Shown here piece by piece: positions 43,860 through 55,374 of a stretch of 64,000 nt of DNA. The notes under the pieces were generated by a model. The model ran no database searches and had not been told where the DNA came from. It saw nothing but the letters and a program-made list of their open reading frames with translations. Both the position numbers and the translations under genes were made by a program. How positions within the stretch are numbered: position 1 is the first letter of the stretch; each line of letters starts with the position of its first letter. The DNA comes from Hybos culiciformis. Lineage: Eukaryota > Arthropoda > Insecta > Diptera > Hybotidae. Location: assembly GCA_964007475.1 (NCBI GenBank), contig OZ023274.1, forward strand, positions 70,567,303-70,631,302, given 5' to 3'.

Positions 43860-46336
43860 AATAAATAAAAGAATTTTTTTTTTGTACATCCTCATCCGCC
43901 CTCTTTTTAAAAAATGCAAAACATGTACTATATGTATTTGCTTTTATTTTTACCGTATATATATATATATATATATACATATATAGTAATATTATAAACT
44001 TCATAGATTATTAGAGTAAAGGTTATAGATAGAAAGATCAAAAAAATAAACATTTTGATGAGAGAGAAAATAAAAAAACTATTGAATATTCTTATCTTTT
44101 TTATATTAAATGTATTTTTGTTTATAATAATTTCTAAGCAAAAATACTTCTTAAAAACGAAAATAAAAGGACTTTTATTAGATTATTATTTTTAACTTCT
44201 TCGGTGTATCGATTTTTTTGAAAAATTACCTTCATAACTTTAATTAAGAAAAAACCCTAAATTTCTGTCTCTGACACTATATACAGCATATTTGACACTA
44301 TATACAAAATATTCATACATAACGTAGTTAAAAACAAAAATGTAAGTTGATATTTCTATGAAAGGAGTGGTATAACCATAATTGTAATAAAAAACTTAAA
44401 CATAATATTGTAATATTTTTTGTTTAGGTATATTATATCGATTTTTATTATTTTTTTTTTTTGGAATATTATAATTGACTAATCTTTTTCTTCTCCTAAT
44501 TTCATTAAATAACAATATACAATATACTATGTAAAATGTAAGTGTATCGTGCAATAAATTTCATCAAATTTCTGAAAAATCAAAAATTTTTCATATTAAA
44601 AGATGAAAGTTTTTGATGGAAAAACAAAATTCATTTACTTAAATTAGAAAATTTAAATACAACTACTCTATTTTTTGTTGATCTATATTACATATATAAA
44701 AACAATAAAAATTAATCAATATTAAATATTTTTATATATACTATAACAGACTAAGAATTATATAACAAAACATAAACATTTTATTAATTATTTGCTTCTT
44801 TAATTCATTAAAAAAATTAATTTTTCTTTTCATTTTATTTCCCGCCTTTTAGTTTCAAATGTAAACGTAAGGCATAATATGTATAGTATAATATTAATAG
44901 TATATATAATAATTATTAAATGAAAATGAAAAACAACACTTTTTTAAAAAAAAATGATTCATATTAATATTGTTTATTATTTTTCTTTTTTATTATTTAT
45001 AAAAATGAATTAGCGCCATCAGTGCAAATATAGATATATGTATCTATAACATTATGTATAAATAAATGTTTACAATTTTCATTGAATTAGGGAATCACTT
45101 TTCATTTCATTTTTTTATGATCTATTCGATTTGCGTCAAGAGAGATTACGTCATTTTTATTTTCTTCAATGTTTTGCTTCGTTTCGTTCGTTTATTTTCA
45201 TGTGTTTTCAATTATATTTTATATTGCGAGCATAGAAAAAAATGAAAAATTCACGAAAGCTTTTTTATTATTTAATACATTTACAGTGTGCATACATACA
45301 TTTTTATAGATATAAAAAGTTTTATTTTTTTTTCGAAAATTCTTCTATTGAAAAATTGTTAACAAAAATTAGTGAAAATAATTTTTCATCAATGAGTCAT
45401 CATGATTTTCTTAAGAAAATTTCTAAAAAAATTTTCATGTTGTTATGTTTAAAATGTTTGTTTACAATATTTTCATTTTTCAATGGAAACTTTATTGAAA
45501 ATAGTTTTTAGTATCTAGGTACATAAAACTTTTTATAATTGTGTTACAACAGAAAGCTAAAAGATGAATAATTTATGGAAATTCTTCAAAATTTAAAAAA
45601 AGCAATTTTAGTTAACTCTTTTGTTACAAATGAGATTTTTTAGATTAAAAAATAATTAAATAAGGCAGGTAGTTTGGTCTGTGAGATAAAACATGGTCTC
45701 TTTATTTAGCCCCAATCCTCTTTACTCTTTCAATTCTTTTCTCTAATTTTAATGTTTTTTTAATTTTGGATAAGCTTATTTTTTAAGATTATGATTAAGA
45801 CCTTTATAACTTGAAAATCTTAAAGTTTTAATAAATTTGGGTCTTTTCAAAAATTATGTCAAAATTTATTATGATTTGAATATACTCATATTAAATGTAC
45901 TTGAAATTTCAAAAGCTTATTTAAACAGAAATTTGAAACTATATATGTAATTAATGTCGTATTTAGCTTAATATTTTAAATTTTAATTTTCCTAATACTG
46001 ATTTTTAAGTGAATGCGATAAGAGATCATTATTTATTATATATATATATGTATTTAAAAATAGTAATTTGACAATATCTTATCTTTAGAAAACACTTTGG
46101 AACTATGGTCAGTAACAAGGAATTATCTAAATATGCTTTAATTGATTGCTAAAAAAAAAAATTGTGAATGGTGAAAATTTTTTTTCCATATCAATTGTTT
46201 TTGTCTGAAGTACTTATTTTTTGTTCATTTATTAAGTGCTATATAATTAATTTATAAGAATGTTGTCAGTAATTAAAGTAAAATTGGAAGGATAATAGTT
46301 TTAATTCCTTCAATTTAAATTAAATTTTAGTGAATC
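43860..46336. other. Interval between exons 19 and 20
   Basis: AT-rich non-coding. Contains a TA dinucleotide run near 43957-43984. The 89-codon frame from ATG 45242 has no membrane/donor pattern and is not called. TTGTCAGTAATTAAAG near 46263 is an initiator-like site before exon 20. Confidence 0.5.
43957..43984. repeat. TA microsatellite
   Basis: Run of alternating TA with a final ACATATATA. Length is likely to vary between individuals. Confidence 0.9.
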
Positions 46337-46451
46337 ATGGATTCACCTATTGTGATTTTAATTTTTTTTATTAATTTTGCAATAGCTTTTGCTATGATAT
46401 ATTATATTTATTTAAAAATAACCTATCTTAAGAAAACTAAGAATACTCAAG
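46337..46451 (+). CDS. Variable first exon 20 (short, proximal)
   Basis: Encodes 38 residues plus one base: MDSP, a membrane segment at about 4-24, then YLKITYLKKTKNTQ. The donor GTTAGT at 46452 is in phase 1 and only 173 bases from the constant acceptor. This proximal exon joined to the constant exons gives a straightforward three-exon gene, 164 residues in all, and anchors the model: G plus CT makes GCT (Ala), and the frame stays open to 47325. Confidence 0.8.
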
Positions 46452-46624
46452 GTTAGTTTTAGGTTTGAGATTAAAAAAAGTTTGATCTGAATCAACAGGT
46501 GAAAATTAAATAATTGAAAAAATTCATTTTAAAAAAAAGAAACTTAAATTAACAAGTTATATGTATACTAAATTTGTATTTTATTCAAATTTTTAATCCA
46601 TCTTTTTTTTTTGTTTATTTTTAG

Positions 46625-46838
46625 CTCCAGTAGTGGTAACTTCAACATCACATTCAACAGCAACAGCAACAACCAACGCTTTTCCAAATACTGCTGGTTT
46701 CGCAGGGGCTACAACCAGTAATTATCAAACAACAAATGTGCAATTTGAACATACATCGCCTTATAGACAACCACCGACATCGTACCCCATGCCTCAACCA
46801 GCTTCCAATGCAGCCCCATATCCAACATCAAATACAAG
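46625..46838 (+). CDS. Constant exon 1 of the shared tail
   Basis: Preceded by a strong T-rich tract and AG at 46623-46624. Entering in phase 1 it encodes residues 1-71 of the tail plus two bases: Ser/Thr/Ala-rich (VVVTSTSHSTATATTNAF), then Asn/Gln/Thr and a Pro/Tyr-rich end (SPYRQPPTSYPMPQPAS, AAPYPTSNT). No ATG begins this frame, so it must be spliced onto an upstream exon. It leaves in phase 2 at GTAAAA (46839). It is the only acceptor in the window I found that matches the donors of the variable exons. Presumed cytosolic and unstructured. Confidence 0.85.
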
Positions 46839-47159
46839 GTAAAACATTTATTGAAATGTAAATATGGTATAGACTCAGATAAAACAGTCAACAGAACAGA
46901 AAGATTTTTAAAAACTACTAATGATACTTATCTACCTTTTTCGCCAATATATTTTCAAGAGTTATCTGGTTATCTCTATAAATTTCCTATATAGATGCGT
47001 AAAAGACTGTGAAAGAAGTATTTTTTTAATCTTGAAAAGTAATGCAAGTAATTCAAGAACTGTTTAAAATAAATTTAAATATTTTTAATTTTAACAATTA
47101 TATTTTTATTTTGAATTCGAAAAAATTAATTCATAATTTTTCTTTGATTTTCTTTTTAG

Positions 47160-47325
47160 TATGCCAATGCCAACATCATCATATCCACATCCTCAAACAT
47201 CCAATACAGCACCTTATCCACCAGATCCAGCTTCAGTTAATCCACCATCATATGATCAAGTTGTTGGCAATGCTGGAGATTCTTCATTTAAACAAGCACC
47301 ATATAACCCAAATTATTCTGGATAA
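47160..47325 (+). CDS. Constant terminal exon with PPxY motif
   Basis: Acceptor TTTCTTTTTAG ends at 47159. Encodes tail residues 72-126 and the stop TAA (47323-47325). Contains SYPHPQTSNTAPYP, a repeat of SYPMPQPASNAAPYP in the preceding exon, then NPPSYDQVV: a PPxY motif (tail residues 100-103) overlapping YDQV, a YxxV-type sorting motif. PPxY binds WW domains such as those of NEDD4-family ubiquitin ligases; single-pass proteins with such tails often act as ligase adaptors or are themselves sorted to endosomes. The end QAPYNPNYSG is Pro/Tyr-rich. The family link is inferred from motifs only. Confidence 0.85.
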
Positions 47326-47562
47326 TTTAACATGCATTTAAGTCAAATTAATTTTTGTTTTTTCAAAAGCCTTAAAAATTTATTGAAGAAAACCAAAAAA
47401 CGAAGAAAACAAAATGTATAAGAATATAATTTGAAACTCATGTCATAACACAAATTTACAAAAAAAAAATTAAGTGAATTCAGACGTTATAAACTTAAAA
47501 CATAAAAAAGACTTAAGTTTTTTAAAGGAACATTTTTAATTTATCCGTTTGAAAAACCAAAC

Positions 47563-47568
47563 AATAAA
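47563..47568 (+). terminator. Poly(A) signal of the constant 3' end
   Basis: AATAAA 238 bases after the stop, followed by a T-rich stretch with ACATACT. It would serve all isoforms. Confidence 0.65.
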
Positions 47569-47574
47569 AAATAT

Positions 47575-50225
47575 TTTTTTACATACTATTTTTTTACCAG
47601 TGTTATTCTGATATAGTCAATTTTCTAATATTGTCAACAAATTTTCAATATTTATTTTTGAATTAGAGATAAATATGCAATCTACATTTAGAATTAAAAA
47701 GATTCATATTGTAGATCATTTGCTACCAAATTTTTCACACTTCAGTGCTTCTTTTGAATTTGAAGCCTACGAAAAATATTTTTTATTTGAAGCCTTATCT
47801 AATTTTTTGAAACTTATTAATTCGATTAGAAATAATGTTCAGTTTCAAAAACCATATTATACCATATTATATGTATGATTAATATTTTATTAATTAAATT
47901 GACAGAAGGTTTTTTATATTAATTATTGAAAATTAATAGGAAATATATAAAAAAAAAAATCATAGAAATAAATCGTTTTTTTTTTTATATACATTTATTC
48001 ATTAATTTCTTTTTTGGTGCTCATAGCTTTGTAAGCTTCGTTATTTTAATTAAAAGTGATTCATTATAATTATTTACAATTAATATATTTAAATTAAATT
48101 AGTAAGGAATAAAATAGTATCTACAACATTAAACAGTCTCTTTAATCATAATAAAGCTTCCAATTTTATATTAAAATAATAATATTAATTTATTATTTTG
48201 TTAGTTCATAATTGACTAAAATGTTGTACATAGAAATTAAGAACCAAACATTTAATAATTAGTAATGTATGAAGCAGATCACTACAAAAAGGATTTATTT
48301 TTATAATAACTTTCAAATCTGAAAAATCGCATTTAAATCTGTTAAATTTTCTATCTATCAGAAAAGAGTTGGCAAGACATAAATCTTAATTTTAAATGGG
48401 CTTCAGTTTCACTCCTAAAAAGTGAAAACATCACAATTTGACAACCGTTATAAATTCATTGGCTATATCAGAAATATAAAGCAAAAAACATATATATAAA
48501 ACCTAGAACTCAAATGTTTGTCTTAAAAATAAATAATGAACAAAAATAATAAAAATGTATTTAAATTTTATAAAGAATCATAAAAAGAGTTTCTATTTTT
48601 ATTCAAATAACTTATTTTTAATAATAAAGTCATTATATTTAAATGTAAATATTAATAAAAAAAATATATAAAAAATAAATATTAAATTACTGTATTTAAG
48701 ATTTTTGACTCTTAATATAAGTTGATTTTTTTTTATTATATAATTAAATTTAAAAAACATAACTTAAAATGCTGTGTAATTGTTAAACAAAAATAAGAGC
48801 AGAACGAATTATAAACAATTTAATGAAATATGTTTAGAGAAATACTGTATTAAACTAAAAAAAATAAATAAAGCAAAAGTAATATGAATTAAAACATATA
48901 ATTGAACTATGTACATATATGTATTTTAAAACTTCATATTATTTTTAAAAACGAACATTAAATGTTTTTTTTTTTCAATATGTCAAAATATTCTATAATT
49001 GTATGTATTGTTACAGTTATAGTTATATGAAATAAATTGGACGATGTCATATAATGTAAGAGAAATAAAATTTATCAAAGCCCAAATTATTTTTTTGTCA
49101 ATAAATTATCTTTGCAGTATCTTGTTACAATCTAAAAAATCGCCCAAAATATTTTTATTTAGTTTTTCGTAAAAAAAATGTAAGGGCAAATTTTTTACAA
49201 AACGATTTTAGTTAAATTTTGGTTGAAGAAGAATACTGATCAAGCAGTCAAAACATTATAATAGTTTATCTCTATTATTTATTGTTATTTAAAGGAAACA
49301 TAATACATACATTCATGTACAATTAATTGTACATCATCATTGAGACCGTTGTTTGTTATAGTTGGTATCCGAACTTGAACTACACAGTTGACTAATAATG
49401 TAATCACCCTATCTATATCCCAAAACTGTGTGAAATAAACTTTGTTAATTTGTAGCATTCTTATCTGTGCGATCGGAATTATAGTGTGGTCTAGTTAATG
49501 ACTGATTTTTAATTTTAATGTCAATTGTGGAGGAATTTGTATGAACGATTAATTTTTAAGTGATTCTAATTCTGATGAAAGAAGTTTTTTTTTCAAATGT
49601 TATTTACATTACAAGAAAAAGTTTTCCCTGAAATCGAAATATACCTTTAAGTGTAGTTTTATATAAGAATATTTTATATTCGCACAGAAAAGTTCAAAAA
49701 CTTTTGAATTGGCAAAAAAAAACTTATAGAATTTTTTGTTTAAAAAATAATCAAAAAAAAACTGGAGGCGATGATAAATATTGTTATAATCTTTTATAGA
49801 AATATGAAAATTTCGTGGAAAGATATTGCGACGAACTTTTTTTTTTAGAAAATTTAATCATTTTTATACAATTGTACTGTATAGTGATTTCTAAAGTCTG
49901 AATTTTAAGATTATAAACCATTAATTTCTTTGAAAAATAAAAAAAATTTTAAAAATTAATAGTTAGTTCGAAAAAGAAAATAATCCTCATTCGGAAATGT
50001 TCTAAGATAGCTTCAAAACAACTTCACCAAGAACGTGTACCTTGTAATTCGGGTAAAGCTAATATTTTGATTTCTAAAGATTTCAATAATATATCATAGT
50101 GTTAAATAGAATGATACGTTGATGACTTAGCAAAAAATTTAATAAGTACCGGCAAATATATACTTTATGACTTTAGCCGTACATTAGCCGTAACATATAC
50201 AGATACACTAATAACATTATCTAAA
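47575..50225. other. No gene seen downstream of the locus
   Basis: AT-rich sequence. A 67-codon frame from ATG 47675 shows no domain or exon signals. No RNA gene or mobile element recognised. Confidence 0.55.
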
Positions 50226-50229
50226 TGTC

Positions 50230-50345
50230 TGCACAACTGGTATGTTCGTGCACAAGTGGTATTTTGGCCCTGCACAAATGGTATATTTGTGCACAACTGG
50301 TATTTTAAAAAAAGTTTCTGTACAACTGGTTTCTGCACAATTAAC
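50230..50345. repeat. Interspersed TGCACAACTGGTAT repeats
   Basis: Five copies of a 14-base motif (TGCACAACTGGTAT with single changes) start at 50230, 50249, 50271, 50290 and 50319, with a partial copy at 50334. Spacers are 1 to 15 bases and unrelated. It keeps a minus-strand frame open that is probably not a gene. Confidence 0.85.
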
Positions 50346-51264
50346 ACTTACCTAAAATTAGTATAGGAGCAGTAGATGTCGATTGAAGGAACCTACTGTG
50401 ATCAATTGTAACCCTGTTGTGGCCAAGTTTATGAACAGAGAGCGATAAAGAAAATATTAAAAAAAAATTCGGAAAATATTTTAAAGCCTAATGTTTAAAT
50501 CGGGCTGCATATTTCTATATTTTATTTTTTTTATCTGATAACATTTTATTCAAGTTTCCATACCGTTCAAATTTAAATCCAATCAATCATCGATACAAAA
50601 TTCATCAGAAAAATGGATTTAAAAGAGGAAAAATAAACAAAAAGAAATTAGAATGTTGGCCATTGACCGGAAAATAAAATAAAAATATAAGTAAGATTTT
50701 TAACAAAATGTGTAAGCCTCAATACCATCATTATTGATTTTTTTCTTCACATTACAAATATCTAATTCTTTTTGAATAAGGGGTAGGTATAATTAATTGA
50801 ATAAAAAAAAATGTTGCTAACATTATATTTTCAAAAACAAAATTTTATTATTTAATGAATAAGTTTATTTTTACAATCTTTGTTAAACAAACATTTTTTA
50901 TAATGTAAATTTTTTTTTTTTTATTCAAAATATTACATTATTATGTCTAATTTTCTAAGACCAATGTTTATATAAAATCTTATAATTGTTGTTATAAAAA
51001 ATAATTATGTACAATATTGTACTTAATACTATATACCTATATACCAATACCTAAATACATATACCTATATACTGTAGACTATATACCACTTAAGGAGTTT
51101 TCAGACTTTGACAACGCATAAAAAATCATGCAAAAGAGATATTGAATACACCTTTATATCAATGGATAGCTAGAGCGATTCTCTATAATTAGTATTATCT
51201 GCTTATTTCATTTGAATTACGGTTTAAGAGAAAATTAGGTTTTTGTGAAAAAAGTCAATTTGTT

Positions 51265-52475
51265 CAAGTAACCGCCCACTAAAATCTAATATGCGCCCAT
51301 ATATGTTCTAGTATCCGCCCATACAAATTCTGAAGAGAAATTGAAGTAAATTTGGAAAAAAAAAGAAATTTCAATTCATTTTTAGTTTTTTTTAAATTTA
51401 AATAATTATATTTATATTTATAAATAAATATACCTATAAAATGGAAATAAATAAGATAAAATTATTAAATTTTTTCCTTAATTAAACTTAACTTTAAGCT
51501 TTGCTTACATTCACCACTTCATTATTCATTAAAAAAAACATACAACGAAAATAGTAAAAAAAATTAGTGAAACTCGATTAGCTTTCTTTCTAATTAAATC
51601 CTCTGTTACTATCGCTCTTCATTTACTAATGATTCAGCCTCTCTGATTGCACGATTGGAATCCCGCCCAAAAAAATTTATCAACCAGCTGTGCCCTGGAA
51701 ATTTTTGCTGCTGTTTTTTTCTCTGGGTTTCCCTTTTAGCGGTGCTTTAATCAAGGAATAATCGTGCTGGGCAGATTCAAAAACAGAAATTTTTTCTTTG
51801 GTTTTTCTTTCCGCAGGTGTTAAAATCAAAGAAAAATCGTTCTGGGCGGATTAAAAAACATTAATTTTTCCTACTCAATGTTTTTCTCTGGTTTTTCTTT
51901 CCGGAGGTACTAAAATCAAGGAGAAATCATTCTGAACGGAATCATAAACAGACATTTTTCTATTGAATGTTGTTCTCTGATCGTTTTCCCTTTTGCAGGT
52001 CCTATAATCAAGGGAAAAGCGTAATGGGCGGGTTCAAAAACAACAATTTTTTCTACTGTTTTGTAACCGCCCATAGCGGGCGGTTATTGAAACAATTCTA
52101 AAAAATTGTTCCAGAAGACGCCCATCGTCTTTTTCATTATTAAAAATAAAAAAAAATATTTTTTTATTAAAAATCCATTTAAATAATATTATTTACTATT
52201 AAAAAAAAATATAGTTACATGTATATTTTTTTTTATTCATAAAAATTTAATTGAATTAAAATCATGAATTCCTTAAACAAAATGAGACTTTTTTCACCGT
52301 TTTTTATTTTTGGTATTTCATCACAAACTTGAACCGATTTTCTTAAAATTCCAGCTGAACCTATGCACGCATAATTTGCAAGAGTTTTGCTGAAAACCGA
52401 GCAGACAAATTTGTGCTTTGAAATAAGCAAAACAGTGGAAGGTGGGCGGTTTACCGGGCGGCTTACTGGTGCTTC
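51265..52475. mobile_element. Putative non-autonomous element with CGCCCA-rich ends
   Basis: GTAACCGCCCAC (51268) and, near the right end, the reverse complement of GTAAACCGCCCAC (GTGGGCGG at 52443) suggest inverted termini. GTAACCGCCCA also lies at 52063, next to its own inverse GGGCGGTTA. The 1.2 kb between is far richer in GC words than its surroundings and contains a four-unit tandem repeat. No coding frame. Boundaries and superfamily are uncertain. Confidence 0.5.
51715..52055. repeat. Four degenerate tandem units of about 75-95 bases
   Basis: Anchor words AATCAAGGAATAATCG (51749), AAATCAAAGAAAAATCG (51824), AAATCAAGGAGAAATCA (51913) and AATCAAGGGAAAAGCG (52007), each preceded by TTTCCsTTTT-type sequence with GCAGGT and followed by a GGGCGGATTCAAAAAC-like word. 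Confidence 0.8.
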
Positions 52476-52479
52476 TACC

Positions 52480-54605
52480 CTATACTGTATGTGTATTAAA
52501 AAATATTGCCTTATTTAATTTATAAGGAAAAGGAAAAGTTCTTGTTAAAATATTTATTATATAATTTTTATTTTAGTTTCATCAAAAAATTTTTTTTAAG
52601 AAATATAATTTATTTTTACTTAAGTATAAATAAATTTTCTTTATTTTTGCTGATATTCCTTCAATAAACATTTATGGTGTTGCAAAGTGTTACAGAAAAA
52701 TTAGATGGTATTCATTTATTTTTCTGCAATCTATATCAGATAAATACATTATATATTCTGTAAATAATATACAAATTTAATTCTAGTCTCTATAGTTATT
52801 TGTTATTTTTTAATTTAATTAACTAGCTTTTCTACATTAAATTTGTATGTTTAACGGATTCAAAAAAAAATATATTAATGATAATGGCTATCTTAGAACA
52901 ATATTGCCATACAAAAAATTAATTAAAAATATTTCAAAAATATGATTTGCATTTTCTTATAGATCCTCTGTTAATAAATGTTCAATCTCACTACATACTC
53001 AAAAAATGAGAAAAGCAATGGAAAAATAGCATAAATATAATATTACACATATTCTATTGAACTCATTAAATTCACTATCAAAAATTAGAAATGTCATCAA
53101 AAAATATTTCGATATTTAAGTACGGTATTTACTATTCTTTTTTATTGTTGCAGTTTTATACATTATATATCACAACATTAATTAAACTTTTTATTAAAAA
53201 GTTATATAATTTTCTGTGCAAAATTTAATAAGTACTTTTTCAAATGTTAAAAAGTATCTAATTTATAAACTTTAAAAAAGTAAATTAAGTGGATTAATGG
53301 TTATTCTGTGGATTCCCTGAATAATTTATAACTCAAACAGCTTTTTTGTTTTTACTTTAGCCTTAGTTTTAATTTAGCTTAAAAGACATATTGTTGTCTA
53401 TATTAATAAAACAGATAATGGCAAAAAAAAAGTATTTCTCTCAATACAAATATTCTTAAAGTTTTATCTTAGATTATACATTGTTTTTTTCTTTATAAAT
53501 TTATATAATCTTTAATTTCCGACAAAAAAATACCGTTATCGGAAAAAAAAAAACCTTGAAAATCTATTTATAAGAATTTAAATATTTATTTCCAAAAATT
53601 TATTTTATCACGAAGAACCAATTTTTTTATATGCCTTTTTGATTATAATTCTTCATTCAAAATAAGATCCAGTTAAAAAAGAACAAAATCATTTACCATT
53701 CAATGAAATGTTACAATTTTTGTCCATTTTTCAACCGATGTATGGATGAATTTTTTTTTTAAATTATATGTATATTATTCATGTGTGAATTTGCCTGTTT
53801 GTTTGCGTATTCTTTTTATGTATTCACAATATATTATCCGATTTACAAATCTGATATGTATATATTTAAAATAAAAATAAAAAATTCTTACTAACAGTCG
53901 AAATATTATACAAGGGAAAAATCGTTGACTTAAAACAAATTTATAGTGTCAAAAACTGAAAGCAGGATGTGTTGTACCAAAGAAAAAAATTATAAATTTA
54001 AAAAGAAAATTGTATCGGGAAAATCATATTCCCCATAGTCATTCCAAGGCAGAATTTGAATTTCTTTTACACATTTTTTCTTGTTTTAGCTCATTTTTCA
54101 TGTTAAAGTATCGACATACAGATAATTTTCAACATTTAACTTGTGTAGTGAAAATTTGAATATATAATAGTTTAATACTTCCATTATTCATTCAAATTTT
54201 TCTTTTCATTTACTAAAAAAAAAAAAGATAAAAAGATTACACCAAAAAATATTTTTTTTATCCCCAACATTATAAAATTGGATAATTTTAAAATATTTTA
54301 ATACCTTGTGGTATTCATTTCAAAGAATTTCAACCTTAACTCAAATAGATTTAAAAAAAAAAAAAAACGGATCTAAATCAATTGAAAAAAAAAAAATACA
54401 ATAAATTTTTATGCAAATAACAATGTTTTATTTTTTTTTTTTTATGTTTTTTTTGCCGGCAAATTTTTACATAAAATTAAAAAAAAAAAAATGTTAGGAA
54501 TTTATTATTTTTATGTACATACTTGAGATAAGACGGATGTAAAGATTAAAAAAAAAATAATTTCCGTCAAAAAAGTTATTAGCATGATTTTAGTTAAAAA
54601 GAAAA
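52480..54605. other. No gene seen
   Basis: AT-rich with long A and T homopolymers (for example around 54360 and 54420-54490). No exon, RNA gene or element recognised. Confidence 0.55.
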
Positions 54606-54612
54606 AATACAT

Positions 54613-55371
54613 TTCGCTCCTCGCATTCTATAATATTGTAAGTGCACTTACAACATAATAGAAAGATGTGAAAACTAAGAAGCTCATGTAAATGAGCATC
54701 TACTGTATAAATTTTATAGTTCCACGATATGTCCTTAAAAAGTTAAAAAAAAGACTTACAATATTGTGCAATGTGCCCAAAAACTCCCGTAAATCAGACT
54801 GTATGTAGACTTAAAATAAGTTAGAACGAATTGTTCAATTTATTTTCTTTATAAGTAGACTTACAATATGACTGTCCTTTAATCTTCAAATTATTTGGTT
54901 TTTAAGCGCACTTACAATGTATATACTTATTTTATTAAAATTATAAGTAATAGTTACAACATTTGTGAACGACAAGCAAATTTAAAACTGTCCTAACATT
55001 AATATTGTAAGTATAACTTACAATAATAGAAGTATGAAATTGTGAAATTATTTATATTGTAAGTATACTTATCACATTATAGCTTGAATTTTTTTTCAAA
55101 ATTTTTGGTGTAGGTAATCTTACAATCAACTTCTACTGATCTTGTCCATTCTATTATATTAGTTTCTTAAATTACAACTAAACTACTTATATTAGCTCAA
55201 AATGTTACTTATGTACTCATAAAGCATTACTTTCTTCTTAATTTTGTGTAAAAATATATGCTTTACAGAAAACAGGAACAGAAAACGAAGTGACAGAAAA
55301 AAAAAATCTTAAAAATGCTCTCCTGAAAACCTGCATTTTTGACTTACAATATTATAGAATGCGGAGCGATT
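54613..55371. mobile_element. TIR element with repeated ACTTACAA subterminal motif
   Basis: The left end TTCGCTCCTCGCATTCTATA runs into ATATTGTAAGT; the right end is its inverse (ACTTACAATATTATAGAATG then CGGAGCGA), differing by a 2-base gap. About ten copies of ACTTACAA or its complement lie between, in both orientations. Length about 760 bases, no coding frame. Dense motif repeats next to inverted ends resemble transposase-binding arrays of foldback-like or hAT-like non-autonomous elements. Target duplication not resolved. Confidence 0.75.
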
Positions 55372-55374
55372 TGA

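Larger units (their letters stand above)
4642..47325 (+). other. Variable-first-exon / constant-tail membrane protein locus
   Basis: Proposed single gene. Nineteen intact exons, each beginning with an ATG and encoding a single-pass membrane segment, all end in a GT donor after the first base of a codon. The only downstream exon found with a matching acceptor and open frame is at 46625, followed by a terminal exon at 47160. All parts lie on the plus strand and no unrelated gene interrupts them. Most predicted proteins have an N-terminal domain without a cleavable signal, one membrane span, an Arg/Lys-rich juxtamembrane stretch and the shared 126-residue tail. By the positive-inside rule the tail is cytosolic. 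The layout resembles clustered protocadherins or UGT1A, but I do not recognise the protein family. Exon pairing is inferred from phase and motif conservation. Confidence 0.7.

Noticed and set aside
46709..46891. Antisense frame over constant exon 1
   Set aside because: Shadow of the real exon on the plus strand, whose splice sites and phase are coherent.
47675..47878. 67-codon ATG frame after the constant 3' end
   Set aside because: Downstream of the poly(A) signal, no features; chance frame.
50230..50345. CRISPR-like appearance of repeats and spacers
   Set aside because: Repeats are only 14 bases, degenerate, with spacers of 1-15 bases, in an animal genome; not an array.
50165..50347. Minus-strand 60-codon frame with repeated Tyr-Gln-Leu-Cys words
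   Set aside because: Entirely explained by the TGCACAACTGGTAT repeat.
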